Source: JAOUEA01 sp963810915
GTDB taxonomy: Bacteria > Actinomycetota > UBA4738 > HRBIN12
DNA length: 64,000 nucleotides
Direction: 5' to 3'
Assembly (NCBI GenBank): GCA_963810915.1
Contig: CAWEPH010000003.1
Span: forward strand, 1 to 64,000
Position 1 is the stretch's first letter. Each line of letters begins with the position of its first letter. A program made the position numbers and the translations under genes. The notes beneath the pieces are model-generated. The model saw only the letters and a program-made list of their open reading frames with translations. It was not told the DNA's origin and searched no databases. This document shows, one piece after another, positions 43,145 through 53,072 of this stretch.

Positions 43145-43612
43145 ATGCGCGGAGAGGGAACGGGGATGGAGGCGGGAGCGGGGGACGAGCTCGGCGTCGT
43201 CTCCCATAGCCGATGGTACGTGCTGGCGGAAACCGAGGACGGGTACGGCATCTGGCGCTCGGGACAGTCGAGGAGCGATCCCCCTCTGGCGGCGTTCGCC
43301 GGTGATGCCGACGGCTTCGCGGACGCGGATCGGGAGTATCGCCGCCTCGATCACTGGATGCGGGTGCATCACCAGCTTCCTCGTGGGTTGAGCTGGATGG
43401 TCTTCATCGCGGCTCCGGTCTGGGTGCTGGCCACGAGCATCGATACGCTCTGGTCGTACCTGGCGACCGGAAGCAGCGGGTTCGGCTCGGGCCCGCCGGC
43501 GTGGGTCGGGGTGCTCGCGCAGTTCGCCCAGCCCGTCTGGGAGGGCGCCCTGGCGGTGATGTTGGCGCTGTGGTTGCTGCGTCGGGCACAGGAGCTCCGG
43601 CGCCGTGCGTGA
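43145..43612 (+). CDS. Membrane protein, unknown
   Basis: A 155-residue protein: an N-terminal soluble part of about 80 residues with VVSHSRWYVLAETEDGYGIW, then two hydrophobic helices (LSWMVFIAAPVWVLATSI and VWEGALAVMLALWLLR) at the C-terminus. No known family. TACGAT ends seven bases before the ATG at 43145, supporting this start over the ATG at 43136. The following gene overlaps it by eight bases. The pair lies between the two cox operons and could be unrelated to them. Confidence 0.7.
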   Translation: MRGEGTGMEAGAGDELGVVSHSRWYVLAETEDGYGIWRSGQSRSDPPLAAFAGDADGFADADREYRRLDHWMRVHHQLPRGLSWMVFIAAPVWVLATSIDTLWSYLATGSSGFGSGPPAWVGVLAQFAQPVWEGALAVMLALWLLRRAQELRRRA

Positions 43613-43910
43613 AGGGCGCGTTCCTCGCGAGAGATGGCTCGCCGGTCTCGTCTGGGTCGGCGCGGTCGTCTCGGTGCTCAGCGCACTCGTCGTCTTCCTC
43701 TACCTCGGCCGACTGCTGCTCGGTCTCCCACTCGGCGCCGATCTGCTCACGGCGGTGCACCTGCTCCGGGGTCGGCTCGGCGGCCGGTGGATCACGACGG
43801 TCGCCGCGATCGGCGTCGTCGGATCCGCGACGGCGATGGGCGCGCTCGGTGTGATGGCCTCGATGCACCTGGCGCGCACGCTGCGCGTGGGAGCGCCGCC
43901 GCCTCCCTAG
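43605..43910 (+). CDS. Small membrane protein, unknown
   Basis: A 101-residue protein with two hydrophobic helices: LVWVGAVVSVLSALVVFLYL and VAAIGVVGSATAMGALGVM. GTG start within the last codons of the preceding membrane gene (eight-base overlap), so the two are translated together and may form a complex. Its end overlaps the convergent XdhC gene by four bases. No known family. Confidence 0.62.
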   Translation: MREGRVPRERWLAGLVWVGAVVSVLSALVVFLYLGRLLLGLPLGADLLTAVHLLRGRLGGRWITTVAAIGVVGSATAMGALGVMASMHLARTLRVGAPPPP

Positions 43911-45041
43911 CGGGCTTCGGCGCCGGGGCGCGGCCGGTCGTGGATCGGGCCGGGGCGCTCTTTGAGGAAGCCGCCACGGCGGCCGCGGCGGACCGCCACG
44001 ATCTCCGCCACGATCGAGCCGGCGATCTCCTCCGGGCCCTCGCTCCCCAGGTCGAGCCCGGCGGGACCGTGGATCCGCGCCCTCGTCTCCTCGGAGATCT
44101 CCACACCCTCGTCGCGGAGCTCCATCAGGAGGCGTTCGGTGCGCGCGCCAGGGCCGAGCATCCCGATGTAGGCGGCCGGCGTGTCGACGAGCGCCCGCAG
44201 GTACTCCTTGTCCCGCAGGAAGTTGTGGGTCATCACCACCGCGTAGGTGTGATCGTCCACGTCGGTGGCCTTCGCGACGTGCTCGGGGGCGTCCACCGGG
44301 ACGAACCCCGCTGCCTCCGGGTAGCGGTCGGCGGTGAGGAAGGCCGGGCGGTCGTCGACCACCACCGCGTTCCAGCCCAGGCCGGCGGCGGCGCGCACCA
44401 GGGGGATCGCGTCGTGCCCGGCGCCGCAGACGAGCAGGCGCAGCGGCGGCTCGAGGACCTCGACGAACGCGCGGACGTCGCCGGGCAGGGTCCGGATCTC
44501 CGACCGCTCGAAGCGCGAGCTGCTCGCCCGCGACCGCGAGGGCCTCGACGTCGACGTCGGGGTCCCCGAGCGTGCCCTCGCTCCCTCCGTCGGGGCGCAC
44601 GATCATCCGGGCGCCGGGTTCCACGCCGGCGCGCCCGGACTCGAGCACGGTGACGACGCTGATCGGGCGCGCCTCCTCGAGGGCCATCCGCAGCGCCCCC
44701 GCCACCTCGGCGGCCTGCTCGGCCGGCTCGATGAACACCTCGATCGCCCCGTTGCACCCGAGCCCGAGGCCCCACACGGCGTCGTCGTCCGCCGTGAGGT
44801 CCCACCCGGCCAGGCGCGCCGTGCCCTCCTCCATCACGACGCGGGCCACGTCGGCCACGTCGCCTTCCAGGCAGCCGCCGCTGATGTTGCCGATCGGGGC
44901 CCCGTCCTCGGGCACCAGGAGGCGCGCCCCGGGGCGGCGGTACGTCGACCCGCGCACGGCGACGATCGTGGCGAGCGCCATCCGCTCGCCCTTGGCGGAG
45001 AGCGACTCGATCGCCACCAGCACGTCGCTGATCTCGCTCAT
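43907..45041 (-). CDS. Second XdhC-family protein, one frameshift
   Basis: Two frames join into a 377-residue XdhC/CoxI-type protein. The N-terminal part has IVAVRGSTYRRPGARLLVPE, and GNISGGCLEGDVADVARVVM with the conserved Cys. The C-terminal part, in another frame, has LLVCGAGHDAIPLVRAAAGL and VDTPAAYIGMLGPGARTERL of the Rossmann domain. One extra base (A at 44511-44512; CTT for CT in the gene) separates them; removing it gives a whole number of codons. TACCAT ends six bases before the ATG at 45041, a leaderless start. Probably a molybdenum-enzyme maturation factor for one of the flanking cox operons. Confidence 0.78.
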
Positions 45042-45126
45042 ACCGGGATGGTAGCGGGGGGCTGGAGGAACGTGCGTCTCCATCGCTAACGCTCGCCCAC
45101 ATCGCGGCCGATAGCGGAACGGGGAC

Positions 45127-45723
45127 ATGAGCGACACCTTCGCGTTCCGTGCGGTTCCGGTGCCACTGCGGCGTCGCGTGCGGCCCCGGGTCGTCAAGGC
45201 CGTGGCCGCCGCACTCGTGGTGTTGATCGGCATGACCTGGTGCGCGCGGATCGTGATCCAGAGCGAACGCGCGAGCTTCGCGCGTGCGGAGCGGCACGAG
45301 ACCTCGGCGAACTTCGTGGACACGATCTCGGGCTCGTCGCTCGAGCCCACGGCCGCCGCGGTCGCGGTCTCGGCCGACGACCTCGACGCGCAGCGGGCGG
45401 CCCGCGACGCCCTCGCGGCCGGGCGGAGGATCGCATCCGGTCCGACATCGTTCGTGGAGGCCGGTCCGCGCCAGCTCGGCAACGCCACGCGCGGGCTGAC
45501 CTTCACGGACGGGCCCTCACCCGTGCCCTCGGTCGTGAGCGTCGCCGCAACGGGGAGCGCGTGGGGCGCGGCCGTGATGTCGACCGGCGGACGCTGTTTC
45601 TACATCCGCGTCGGTACCGGGACGGGCGTCACATACGGATCCTCCATCTTGAACTGCACGGGCGTCGCCGCGCTCGATGCCACGGATCGCGCCTGGAAGC
45701 CGCGCCCGGTTCGCGCGTCTTAG
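45127..45723 (+). CDS. Exported or membrane-anchored protein with N-terminal helix
   Basis: A 198-residue protein with a basic N-terminus (PLRRRVRPRVVKA) and one membrane helix (AVAAALVVLIGMTWCARIVI), then a polar segment and a C-terminal beta-rich domain containing two Cys (GGRCFYIRVGTGTGVTYGSS and NCTG). The layout is like a minor pseudopilin or anchored surface protein, but no prepilin peptidase motif was seen. GGGGA lies just before the ATG. Function unknown. Confidence 0.65.
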   Translation: MSDTFAFRAVPVPLRRRVRPRVVKAVAAALVVLIGMTWCARIVIQSERASFARAERHETSANFVDTISGSSLEPTAAAVAVSADDLDAQRAARDALAAGRRIASGPTSFVEAGPRQLGNATRGLTFTDGPSPVPSVVSVAATGSAWGAAVMSTGGRCFYIRVGTGTGVTYGSSILNCTGVAALDATDRAWKPRPVRAS

Positions 45724-45796
45724 GACGCAGGACTAGACTCCCGCCTCACCGAAGCCGCGTACACACCTGCACGTCCTGCGGAAGGAGGGTTCGCCC

Positions 45797-46273
45797 GTGA
45801 CGCACGTCGTCGTCAACGTCAACGGGGAGCAGCGAGAGGCCGACGTCGAGCCGCGCACGCTCCTCGTGTACTTCCTCCGAGAGACCCTCGGACTCACCGG
45901 GACCAACGTGGGGTGCGACACGTCCTCGTGCGGCAGCTGCACCGTGCTGCTGGACGGGGAGTCCGTGAAGTCCTGCACGCTGCTCACGGCGCAGGCCGAC
46001 GGCCGCGAGGTCTCGACGATCGAGGCGATGGCGGACGGCGATCAGCTCCATCCGCTGCAGGAGGCGTTCCATCGCAACCACGGGCTGCAGTGCGGCTTCT
46101 GCACGCCGGGCATGATCATGGCGGCCGCGAGCTACCTGAAGGAGAACCCCAACCCCACGGAGGAGGAGGTCCGCGAGGCGCTCGAGGGCAACCTCTGCCG
46201 GTGCACGGGCTACCAGAACATCGTGAAGTCGATCCTCGACGCCGCCGGCTCCATGAGCGGCGCGAAGGCCTGA
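45797..46273 (+). CDS. coxS: Form II CO dehydrogenase-type small subunit (2Fe-2S)
   Basis: A 158-residue iron-sulfur subunit with both cluster motifs: NVGCDTSSCGSCTVLLDG plus KSCTLLTAQA, and GLQCGFCTPGMIMAAASYL plus GNLCRCTGYQNIVKSI. GTG start with AAGGAGGG seven bases upstream; TAGACT, a candidate -10, lies about 58 bases before it. First gene of an S-L-M operon, the order usual for form II clusters. The true substrate of form II enzymes is disputed and may be another small molecule. Confidence 0.93.
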   Translation: MTHVVVNVNGEQREADVEPRTLLVYFLRETLGLTGTNVGCDTSSCGSCTVLLDGESVKSCTLLTAQADGREVSTIEAMADGDQLHPLQEAFHRNHGLQCGFCTPGMIMAAASYLKENPNPTEEEVREALEGNLCRCTGYQNIVKSILDAAGSMSGAKA

Positions 46274-46285
46274 GGGAGGACACCG

Positions 46286-48646
46286 ATGGTCGCCACCGAA
46301 CCGTTCATCGGTCGTGAGGTCCTCCGCAAGGAGGATCCCGACCTGCTCACCGGACAGGCGAGCTACGTCGACAACCAGACGATGCCGGGGATGCTCTGGA
46401 TGGCCCTGGTCCGCCCGCCCTACGTCCACGCCACCGTCGACGCGATCGAGACGGCCGCCGCCGAGGCGATGCCGGGTGTGGTCGGCGTCTACACCGCCGC
46501 CGACCTCGAGCTCGGGGGCCTGCCGTTCGTCTGGCCGATCACCGAGGACATCAAGGTGCCCCAGCACTTCCCGCTGACGAAGGACAGGATCCGCTTCCAC
46601 GGCGACGCCGTGGCCGTGGTGCTCGCCGAGTCGCGCGAGCAGGCGGCCGACGCGGCCGAGCTCGTCTCCGTCACGGTCACCGAGCTCCCGGCCGTCACCG
46701 ACATGGAGGCGGCGATGGCCGAGGGCGCCCCGATCCTGCACGAGGAGCTGGGCACCAACGTCACCGTGCACTGGGACCACGGTGGCGGTGGGGACGCAAC
46801 GGTCTTCGACACGGCCCCGGTGATCGTGCACGAGCGCTACCACCAGCCGCGGCTGATCCCCAACGCGATCGAGCCTCGCGGGTGCCTCGCGTTCGGCATC
46901 CCGGCGATGGACGAGTGGACGCTCGTGAGCGCCACGCAGATCCCGCACATCGTGAAGGTCACGCTCTGCGGCGTGGTGGGCATCCCCGAGTCCAAGTTCC
47001 GGGTGATCGCCCCCGACGTGGGCGGCGGGTTCGGCTCCAAGTTGAACGTCTACGCCGAGGAGGCCCTCGCGCTCGCCCTCGCCAAGCGATCGGGTCGCCC
47101 GGTGAAGTGGATCGAGGAGCGCTCGGAGAACTACCTGGCCACGATCCACGGCCGCGGCGTGACGCACGACTGCACGATCGCGGGCACCGAGGACGGCAAG
47201 ATCCTCGGGGTGAAGTTCGTGGAGATCGCGGACATGGGCGCGTACTACCAGCTGCTCACGCCGGGCATCCCCGAGCTCGGCGGCTGGGTCTACATGGGGC
47301 CGTACCAGCCCGAGGCCTACCACTACGAGTTCCGCGGCGTGCTCACGAACTGCACCCCCACCGACGCCTACCGGGGCGCCGGGCGCCCGGAGGCGACCTA
47401 CGTCCTGGAACGCCTCGTCGACGCCTTCGCGCGCACGGTGGGCAAGGACCCGGCGGACGTGCGCCGGATGAACCTGCACCCCCCGTTCGACGAGGCGACG
47501 ACCGCCATCTGCGGCCTGAACGTCGACTCCGGCAACTACGAGCCGCTGCTGGACAAGGCGCTCGAGCTGAGCGGCTACGACGAGGTACGCAAGGAGCAGG
47601 CCGCCCGGCGCGACCGCGGCGACACGCGGCAGCTCGGCATCGGGCTCAGCACGTACATCGAGATGTGCGGCTTGGCTCCTTCCAACATCCTGGGCGCGCT
47701 GAGGTACGCGGCCGGCGGTTGGGACGGCGCCACGATCGAGTGCCTGCCCTCGGGTCAGGTGATCGTGAAGACCGGCACCTCGCCGCACGGCCAGGGACAC
47801 GAGACGAGCTGGTCGCAGATCGTGGCCGACGGCCTGGGCATCACCCCCGACGACGTCGAGGTCCTGCACGGCGACACGCAGGTCACGCCGCTCGGCATGG
47901 ACACCTACGGCTCGCGCTCGGTCTCCGTCGGCGGCGTCGCGCTGCACTTCGCGATGGAGAAGATCAAGGAGAAGGCGCGCACGATCGCGGCGCACGAGCT
48001 GGAGGTGAGCGAGGACGACCTCGAGTGGGCCGACGGCTCCTACCGCGTGAAGGGGGCGCCGGAGAAGGCGCGCACGATCCCGGATCTCGCGGTCTCCGCG
48101 TGGCACGCGCACGACCTCCCGGCCGGGGTGGAGCCGCACCTGAACGCCACCGCCGTGTACGACCCGCCCAACTTCACGTGGCCCTCCGGCGCGCACGTCT
48201 GCGTCGTGGAGGTCGACACGGAGACGGGCAAGACGGACATCGTGAAGTACGTGGCCGTCGACGACTGCGGCACCGTCATCAACCCGATGATCGTGGAGGG
48301 CCAGGTGCACGGAGGTGTCGCGCAGGGCATCGCGGAGGCGCTGTATGAGGAGGCGATCTACGACGAGAGCGGCAACCTCGTGACGTCGTCGATGACGCAG
48401 TACCTGGTGCCCTCCGCGGTGGAGATCCCGACCATGGTGCTCGACAACAGCCAGGAGACCCCGTCGACCACGAACCCGCTCGGGGTCAAGGGCATCGGCG
48501 AGGCCGGCACGATCGCGGCTCCGCCCGCCGTGGTGAACGCGGTGGTCGATGCGGTGAGCCACCTCGGCGTCACGGACGTGGGCAAGCCCGCCTCGCCCGA
48601 GCGCGTCTGGCGAGCTATCCAGGACGCACGGGGAGGTGGCGCATGA
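46286..48646 (+). CDS. coxL: Form II CO dehydrogenase-type large subunit
   Basis: A 786-residue molybdenum subunit of the xanthine oxidase family. The active-site loop reads AYRGAGR (residues 361-367), the form II signature, with no Cys for copper. Other motifs: APDVGGGFGSKLNVYAEEAL, GTSPHGQGHETSWSQIVADG, and GVKGIGEAGTIAAPPAVVNA with the catalytic Glu. Without the Cu-binding Cys, CO oxidation is uncertain; related enzymes are hydroxylases. GGGAGGA five bases before the ATG; the coxM gene overlaps its stop by four bases. The gene is intact. Confidence 0.93.
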   Translation: MVATEPFIGREVLRKEDPDLLTGQASYVDNQTMPGMLWMALVRPPYVHATVDAIETAAAEAMPGVVGVYTAADLELGGLPFVWPITEDIKVPQHFPLTKDRIRFHGDAVAVVLAESREQAADAAELVSVTVTELPAVTDMEAAMAEGAPILHEELGTNVTVHWDHGGGGDATVFDTAPVIVHERYHQPRLIPNAIEPRGCLAFGIPAMDEWTLVSATQIPHIVKVTLCGVVGIPESKFRVIAPDVGGGFGSKLNVYAEEALALALAKRSGRPVKWIEERSENYLATIHGRGVTHDCTIAGTEDGKILGVKFVEIADMGAYYQLLTPGIPELGGWVYMGPYQPEAYHYEFRGVLTNCTPTDAYRGAGRPEATYVLERLVDAFARTVGKDPADVRRMNLHPPFDEATTAICGLNVDSGNYEPLLDKALELSGYDEVRKEQAARRDRGDTRQLGIGLSTYIEMCGLAPSNILGALRYAAGGWDGATIECLPSGQVIVKTGTSPHGQGHETSWSQIVADGLGITPDDVEVLHGDTQVTPLGMDTYGSRSVSVGGVALHFAMEKIKEKARTIAAHELEVSEDDLEWADGSYRVKGAPEKARTIPDLAVSAWHAHDLPAGVEPHLNATAVYDPPNFTWPSGAHVCVVEVDTETGKTDIVKYVAVDDCGTVINPMIVEGQVHGGVAQGIAEALYEEAIYDESGNLVTSSMTQYLVPSAVEIPTMVLDNSQETPSTTNPLGVKGIGEAGTIAAPPAVVNAVVDAVSHLGVTDVGKPASPERVWRAIQDARGGGA

Positions 48647-49467
48647 TCCCCGCACCGTTCGAGTACGCGCGCGCCGAGACCGTCGACCAGGCGATCGAGC
48701 TGCTCGGTTCCACCGAGGACGCCAAGATCATCGCGGGCGGGCACTCGCTGCTGCCGTTGATGCGGTTCCGCCTGGCCCGGCCCGACCTGCTCGTGGACAT
48801 CGGCCGGATCGGCGATCTCTCCTACATCCGGGAGGACGACGACGTCGTGGCGATCGGGGCGCTCACGCGCCACCACGACCTGGCCAACAGCGAGCTTCTC
48901 CAGACCGCCTGCCCCATCGTGGCGGACACGGCGTCGCAGATCGGCGACCCGCAGGTACGGCACATGGGAACGATCGGCGGTTCGGTCGCGCACGCGGATC
49001 CCGCCTCCGACCTGCCCACGGTGCTCGTGGCGCTGGGGGCGGACCTCGTGGTCCGCGGATCCGGCGGCGCCTCGCGCACGGTGAACGCCCGCGACTTCTT
49101 CAAGGGCCTGTTCACCGCCGACCTGGCGCCCAACGAGGTGCTCGCCGAGATCCGGGTGCCCAAGACGATCGGTGGATGGAGCTACCTGAAGTTCCACCGG
49201 CGCGCCCTGGACTGGGCGCTCGTGGGTGTGGCCGCGGTGCAGCAGAACGGCGCGGCCACGGTGGCGCTCACGAACATGGGGGAGACCCCGCTGCGCGCCG
49301 CCGGCGTCGAGGAGGCGCTCGCCGGTGGGTCCGATCCCGCGACCGCCGCCCAACGCGCGGACGAGGGCGCGGCGCCTCCGTCCGACGCCTTCGGCAGCGC
49401 CGAGTACCGCCGGGAGCTCTCCAAGGTGCTCGTGCGCCGCGCGCTCGAGGAGGCGATGGGGGGCTAG
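48643..49467 (+). CDS. coxM: Form II CO dehydrogenase-type medium subunit (FAD)
   Basis: A 274-residue FAD subunit: AKIIAGGHSLLPLMRFRLAR with the FAD loop, and GDPQVRHMGTIGGSVAHADP. It accepts electrons from the 2Fe-2S subunit. The start overlaps the end of coxL (ATGA). It closes the S-L-M operon; twelve bases after it lies the stop of the convergent alpha/beta hydrolase. No accessory gene is attached, so maturation would depend on the XdhC proteins and mocA nearby. Confidence 0.92.
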   Translation: MIPAPFEYARAETVDQAIELLGSTEDAKIIAGGHSLLPLMRFRLARPDLLVDIGRIGDLSYIREDDDVVAIGALTRHHDLANSELLQTACPIVADTASQIGDPQVRHMGTIGGSVAHADPASDLPTVLVALGADLVVRGSGGASRTVNARDFFKGLFTADLAPNEVLAEIRVPKTIGGWSYLKFHRRALDWALVGVAAVQQNGAATVALTNMGETPLRAAGVEEALAGGSDPATAAQRADEGAAPPSDAFGSAEYRRELSKVLVRRALEEAMGG

Positions 49468-49479
49468 GCCCCTCTCACC

Positions 49480-50322
49480 TCACGCGTAGCGCTTGACGAA
49501 GTCGAGCGCGGTGTCCGCGACCTCGCGCCACCCGCCGTCGATCGTGAGCGAGTGCCCTCGGCCCGGGATCTCGACGATCTCCGTGACGCCCTCGTTTCGC
49601 GCCTGACGCTTGTAGGACGCGTTCGCGATCGACCACGGCACCGTGTTGTCCTTCTCCCCGGAGATGATGAGCAGCGGCCCGCGGTCGGGGTTCTTGGTGT
49701 CCACCTTCGCCTCGGTCCAGGGATTGAGGTTGGCGCTGGCCGCCTGGAAGAGCGGCGCGCCGGCCGCCGGCACCGCGAACTCGTCGTAGAGCTCTTTGGC
49801 CTCGTCCTCGTCCACGGCGTTCACGAACGCGAAGCGGAACTGGTCGTAGGTGAGCGGGACCGCGCGGTTGCGATTGGCGGGGTTGCCCAACACCGGCGAC
49901 GAGGACTTGAGCGCGGAGAACGGGAGCGGGAGCACGCCGCGGAAGGGCGCCGGATCGATCGCCACCGAGGCCGCGGAGAGCCCGCGCCCCGCGATGATCT
50001 GCGTGAGCAGCCCGCCGAACGAGTGCCCGATCACGGCGGGCTTCGTGTTCAGCTGTCCGATCACGTCCGCGACGTGGTCGGCGACCTGCCCCACGGTCTT
50101 CTTCGCGAAGACGTCGGGCTCGGCGTTGGCTTCCGCGACCGTCTCGGGGTCGTCGGGCCATCCGGGCGTGAGCGGCGCGTAGCCGGCTTCATCGAAGACC
50201 TTGGCCCAGCGGTCCCAGCTGCTGGGCAGGAGCCAGAGTCCGTGGATGAAGACGACCGGCGTACGCCCCGACGCGTTCGCCTGCTCGACCTGCTGCGCCT
50301 CGTGCTCGGGGATGGTTCCCAT
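49480..50322 (-). CDS. Alpha/beta hydrolase
   Basis: A 280-residue hydrolase: VVFIHGLWLLPSSWDRWAKV with the oxyanion HG, PAVIGHSFGGLLTQIIAG with the nucleophile Ser, LLIISGEKDNTVPW with the Asp, and EIPGRGHSLTIDGGW with the His. The complete triad indicates an esterase or related enzyme; substrate unknown. GGAAGGAGAG seven bases before the ATG at 50322 fixes this start although the frame stays open for 67 more codons. Confidence 0.87.
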   Translation of the reverse strand: MGTIPEHEAQQVEQANASGRTPVVFIHGLWLLPSSWDRWAKVFDEAGYAPLTPGWPDDPETVAEANAEPDVFAKKTVGQVADHVADVIGQLNTKPAVIGHSFGGLLTQIIAGRGLSAASVAIDPAPFRGVLPLPFSALKSSSPVLGNPANRNRAVPLTYDQFRFAFVNAVDEDEAKELYDEFAVPAAGAPLFQAASANLNPWTEAKVDTKNPDRGPLLIISGEKDNTVPWSIANASYKRQARNEGVTEIVEIPGRGHSLTIDGGWREVADTALDFVKRYA

Positions 50323-50597
50323 CGGTCCGCTCTCCTTCCGGGCGACGTCGCCCGTCGTGGTCATGGCCGAAAGGAGGTCGGGCAAGTCGATCGCTGCCCC
50401 GCTCTCGAGGCGGCTCGCCACCTTCGAGCCCCGACGTGGTGCGCTGACCCGGGCATCGTAAACCAGGTCGCAGGAAGGGGTTCCGGGGGACGTTTCAGTT
50501 TGACGCACCGCGGCCGGGGGCATAGAACCAAGGTCCGGATCAGCAGCGATCCGGCGGGCCGACCCCCCTGCATCGGGGCCCGAGGGAGGGATGCTCC

Positions 50598-52209
50598 ATG
50601 TCGCGCTTCCGCCTACTCGTCGCTGGATCGGTGGTGGTGGCCTTGCTCGGCCTCATCGCGCCGACGTCGGTCGTGGCGAAGACCCACGTCCCGCGGTGGG
50701 TGCGCCACGTCCGGCACTACCCGGGCAGCATCTCCAACGGCGTGCGGTTCAACCTCGATCCTCAGGTCATGCGCGCCCAGTCGATCCACGCCGCCCGCCT
50801 CGCGGCGCCGCGGTCGCATTCGACGAACGTCCAGATGAACAACGACAGCTACCCGCAGCTCCCGCAGAACGAGGAGTCGATCGCGTACAGCACGGACAAC
50901 CCCAAGATCGCGGTCGCGGCAGCCAATGACTACGTGAGCGGCGGCAACATCGTGATGCGCACGACCGACGGGGGAAAGCACTGGTCGAGCACCAGCGTCG
51001 TTCCGGTCTTCTACCCGACGCGCGACGGGTGCAGCGGCGGCGACCCGTCGGTGGCGTACAGCTCGCGCGACCATGCCTTCTACATGGGTCAGCTCTGCTT
51101 CTTCCGCACGATGGCCCCCTCCGAGGTCCAGGTGTACGTGTCGTTGGACAACGGGGCCACGTGGACGCCCGGCCGGCAGTCGGCGGTGGCCGCGACGAAC
51201 TACGACGCCGACGACCGATACCGTCGACGGCACCATCTTCAACGACAAGCCGTACATCACGGTCGATAACAACAAGCACAGCCCCTACTACGGCAGGCTC
51301 TACGTCACCTACACACGGTTCCACCTGCTGGCGGACGGGTCGAGCGACTCGTGCCCGATCGAGCTCTCCTACACGGACGACGTGCCGTCGCAGAACCCGC
51401 AACTCACCACGTGGACCCAGACGTCGGTGGTGCCGGACGACCTCGGTGGCACGGGCGTTGGTGATTCCGCGAACCAGTTCTCGGTGCCGGTGGTGGAGAA
51501 GAACGGCGCCCTGGACGTGGCCTACGTCCTGGAGGAGTGCAACACGAGCATCGACCACGGCCTCCGATTCCAGAAGTCGACGAACGGCGGCGCGAGCTTC
51601 ATGAGCCAGCCGGTGAAGGTGAACAAGCCAGGCCAGTGGAAGGACAACCCGGACGCCGCCGACCTGTTGCCGACGACGGCGTTCCGTGCGCCCAACACCG
51701 TCTCGCTCGCGTACAGCCAGACGACCGGGACCCTCGCCTACGTCTACACGAACTACATCTCGGGGCGAGCCAACGGCAACATCGACGTCAGCCTCTCCCA
51801 CGACAAGGGGATGACCTGGTCGGATGCCGAGACGATCAGCCTCGCCCACGGGCAGCCGGCGCCCAACAACCAGTTCTTCCCGTGGATCGCGGCGGACGAG
51901 AACGGCCGCTTCGTGGCGGTGTGGCTGGACCGCCGCCAGGATCCGCACAACCACGACATCGGGACGTTCGAAGCCCGGTCGTTGAACGACGGCGGGTGGT
52001 GGAGGAACCTGCGGATCAGCACCAAGACGTGGGATCCGGACCTCGGGTTCTTCACGTCGGGCGCGTTCATCGGCGACTACAGCGGGATCGCCGCCAACAC
52101 CAAGGTGATCTACCCAGCGTGGACCGATGGGCGGAACTCGAACATCGCGAAGACCGGCATCGGTGAGACCGACGTGTTCACCGACGTCGAGTTCGGCTGG
52201 AAGCAGTAG
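50598..52209 (+). CDS. Exported BNR/sialidase-type beta-propeller protein, one frameshift
   Basis: After removal of one base a 536-residue protein with a signal peptide (LLVAGSVVVALLGLIAPTSV). It has repeated Asp-box-like segments of the BNR type: RTTDGGKHWSSTS, SLDNGATWTPG, STNGGASF and SHDKGMTWSD. Such repeats form propellers in sialidases and in many proteins without sialidase activity; no catalytic Arg triad could be confirmed. The extra C is at 51215-51216. The second frame continues in register to the stop at 52209. GGGAGGG seven bases before the ATG. A strong hairpin follows. Confidence 0.75.
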
Positions 52210-52234
52210 CGGAGCAGACCTCCGCTCCGGGCGA

Positions 52235-52263
52235 GAGGGGGGCGGCGGATCGCCGCCCCCCTC
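52235..52263 (+). terminator. Perfect 13-bp hairpin after the BNR gene
   Basis: GAGGGGGGCGGCG (52235-52247) pairs with CGCCGCCCCCCTC (52251-52263) around a three-base GAT loop, 26 bases after the stop. There is no T run; intrinsic termination in GC-rich actinobacteria often lacks one. The 206 bases after it hold no gene I can support before the PPOX leader. Confidence 0.65.
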
Positions 52264-52469
52264 ACCCGACGGATCCTCAGGAGCCATCCGCACGCGGTTG
52301 CCCCCTTGCCGAGCCGCGGTCCGGGGTGGACGCGCGCCCACGTGGTCGGACGGTCCGCTCCTGACCGGGCCTGGTGGCTCATGTCCCGGATCCTCTCGGG
52401 TGGCAGCGTAGAGGTAGGCCTTCTGAGGGCGTGGCTCGGAGTGGTCGGGGAGCGCGAGGAGGTAGGGCC

Positions 52470-53030
52470 ATGGTGACGAGGACGGATCGAGAGGAAGACG
52501 TAGGGACGCGGAGCGGAGAGACCACCCGGGCGGTTCTCGAGGGCGAGGGCCGCCGCACGTCTCGCCTGAGCAGCGCCCAGGTGTGGCACGCACTCGACAA
52601 GGCATCCTTCGCCGTCTTGGGGTACGTCACCCCGTCGGGGGAGCCGCGATCGAGCGGCGTCGTGTACAAGGCCGTCGGCAGGCACCTGTTCGTGGCGGTC
52701 GCGCCCGGTAGCTGGAAGGCGAAGCACGTCGCGGCCAGCGGTCGGGTCGCGATGACGGTGACGGTCCGCCGGGGCGGCATCCTGTCTCTCGTGGCGCCCA
52801 TCCCACCAGCGACCATCAGCTTCCACGCGGCCGCGACCGTGCACCGGGCCGACGCGCCAGAGGTGCGCCCGATCCTCGAAGAGCTCGGATCCCTGTTGCC
52901 GACCGAGCGGCGCGCCTCCAGCTACCTGATCGAGATCGCGCCCGAGGGGGAGTTCCTCACGTACGGCGTGGACGTCCCGCTGAGGAAGATGCGGGACCCC
53001 GGCGCCTCGCTCGCGCGCGCACCGGTCTAG
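52470..53030 (+). CDS. Pyridoxamine 5'-phosphate oxidase-family protein
   Basis: A 186-residue split-barrel flavin-binding protein: LDKASFAVLGYVTPSGEPRS SGVVYKAV, HLFVAVAPGSWKAKHVAASG RVAMTVTVRRGG are the usual strands. Members bind FMN, F420 or haem; the cofactor is not evident. The C-terminal half has IEIAPEGEFLTYGVDVPL. GGAGG seven bases before the ATG at 52470 sets the start; earlier in-frame codons are not similar to the family. Confidence 0.8.
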   Translation: MVTRTDREEDVGTRSGETTRAVLEGEGRRTSRLSSAQVWHALDKASFAVLGYVTPSGEPRSSGVVYKAVGRHLFVAVAPGSWKAKHVAASGRVAMTVTVRRGGILSLVAPIPPATISFHAAATVHRADAPEVRPILEELGSLLPTERRASSYLIEIAPEGEFLTYGVDVPLRKMRDPGASLARAPV

Positions 53031-53072
53031 TGTCGCTGTCAGACGGGGCCCCGAGCCCATAGAGGAGACCCG

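Noticed and set aside
43404..45506. 700-residue frame containing the second XdhC
   Set aside because: Only residues from the ATG at 45041 to the frameshift at 44511 look like protein; the rest is out-of-frame XdhC sequence and antisense of neighbouring genes.
45746..48655. 969-residue open frame on the minus strand opposite the form II cox genes
   Set aside because: It is antisense to three intact genes with clear motifs, rich in Arg/His/Val-Asp repeats, and matches nothing. It results from the third-position GC bias.
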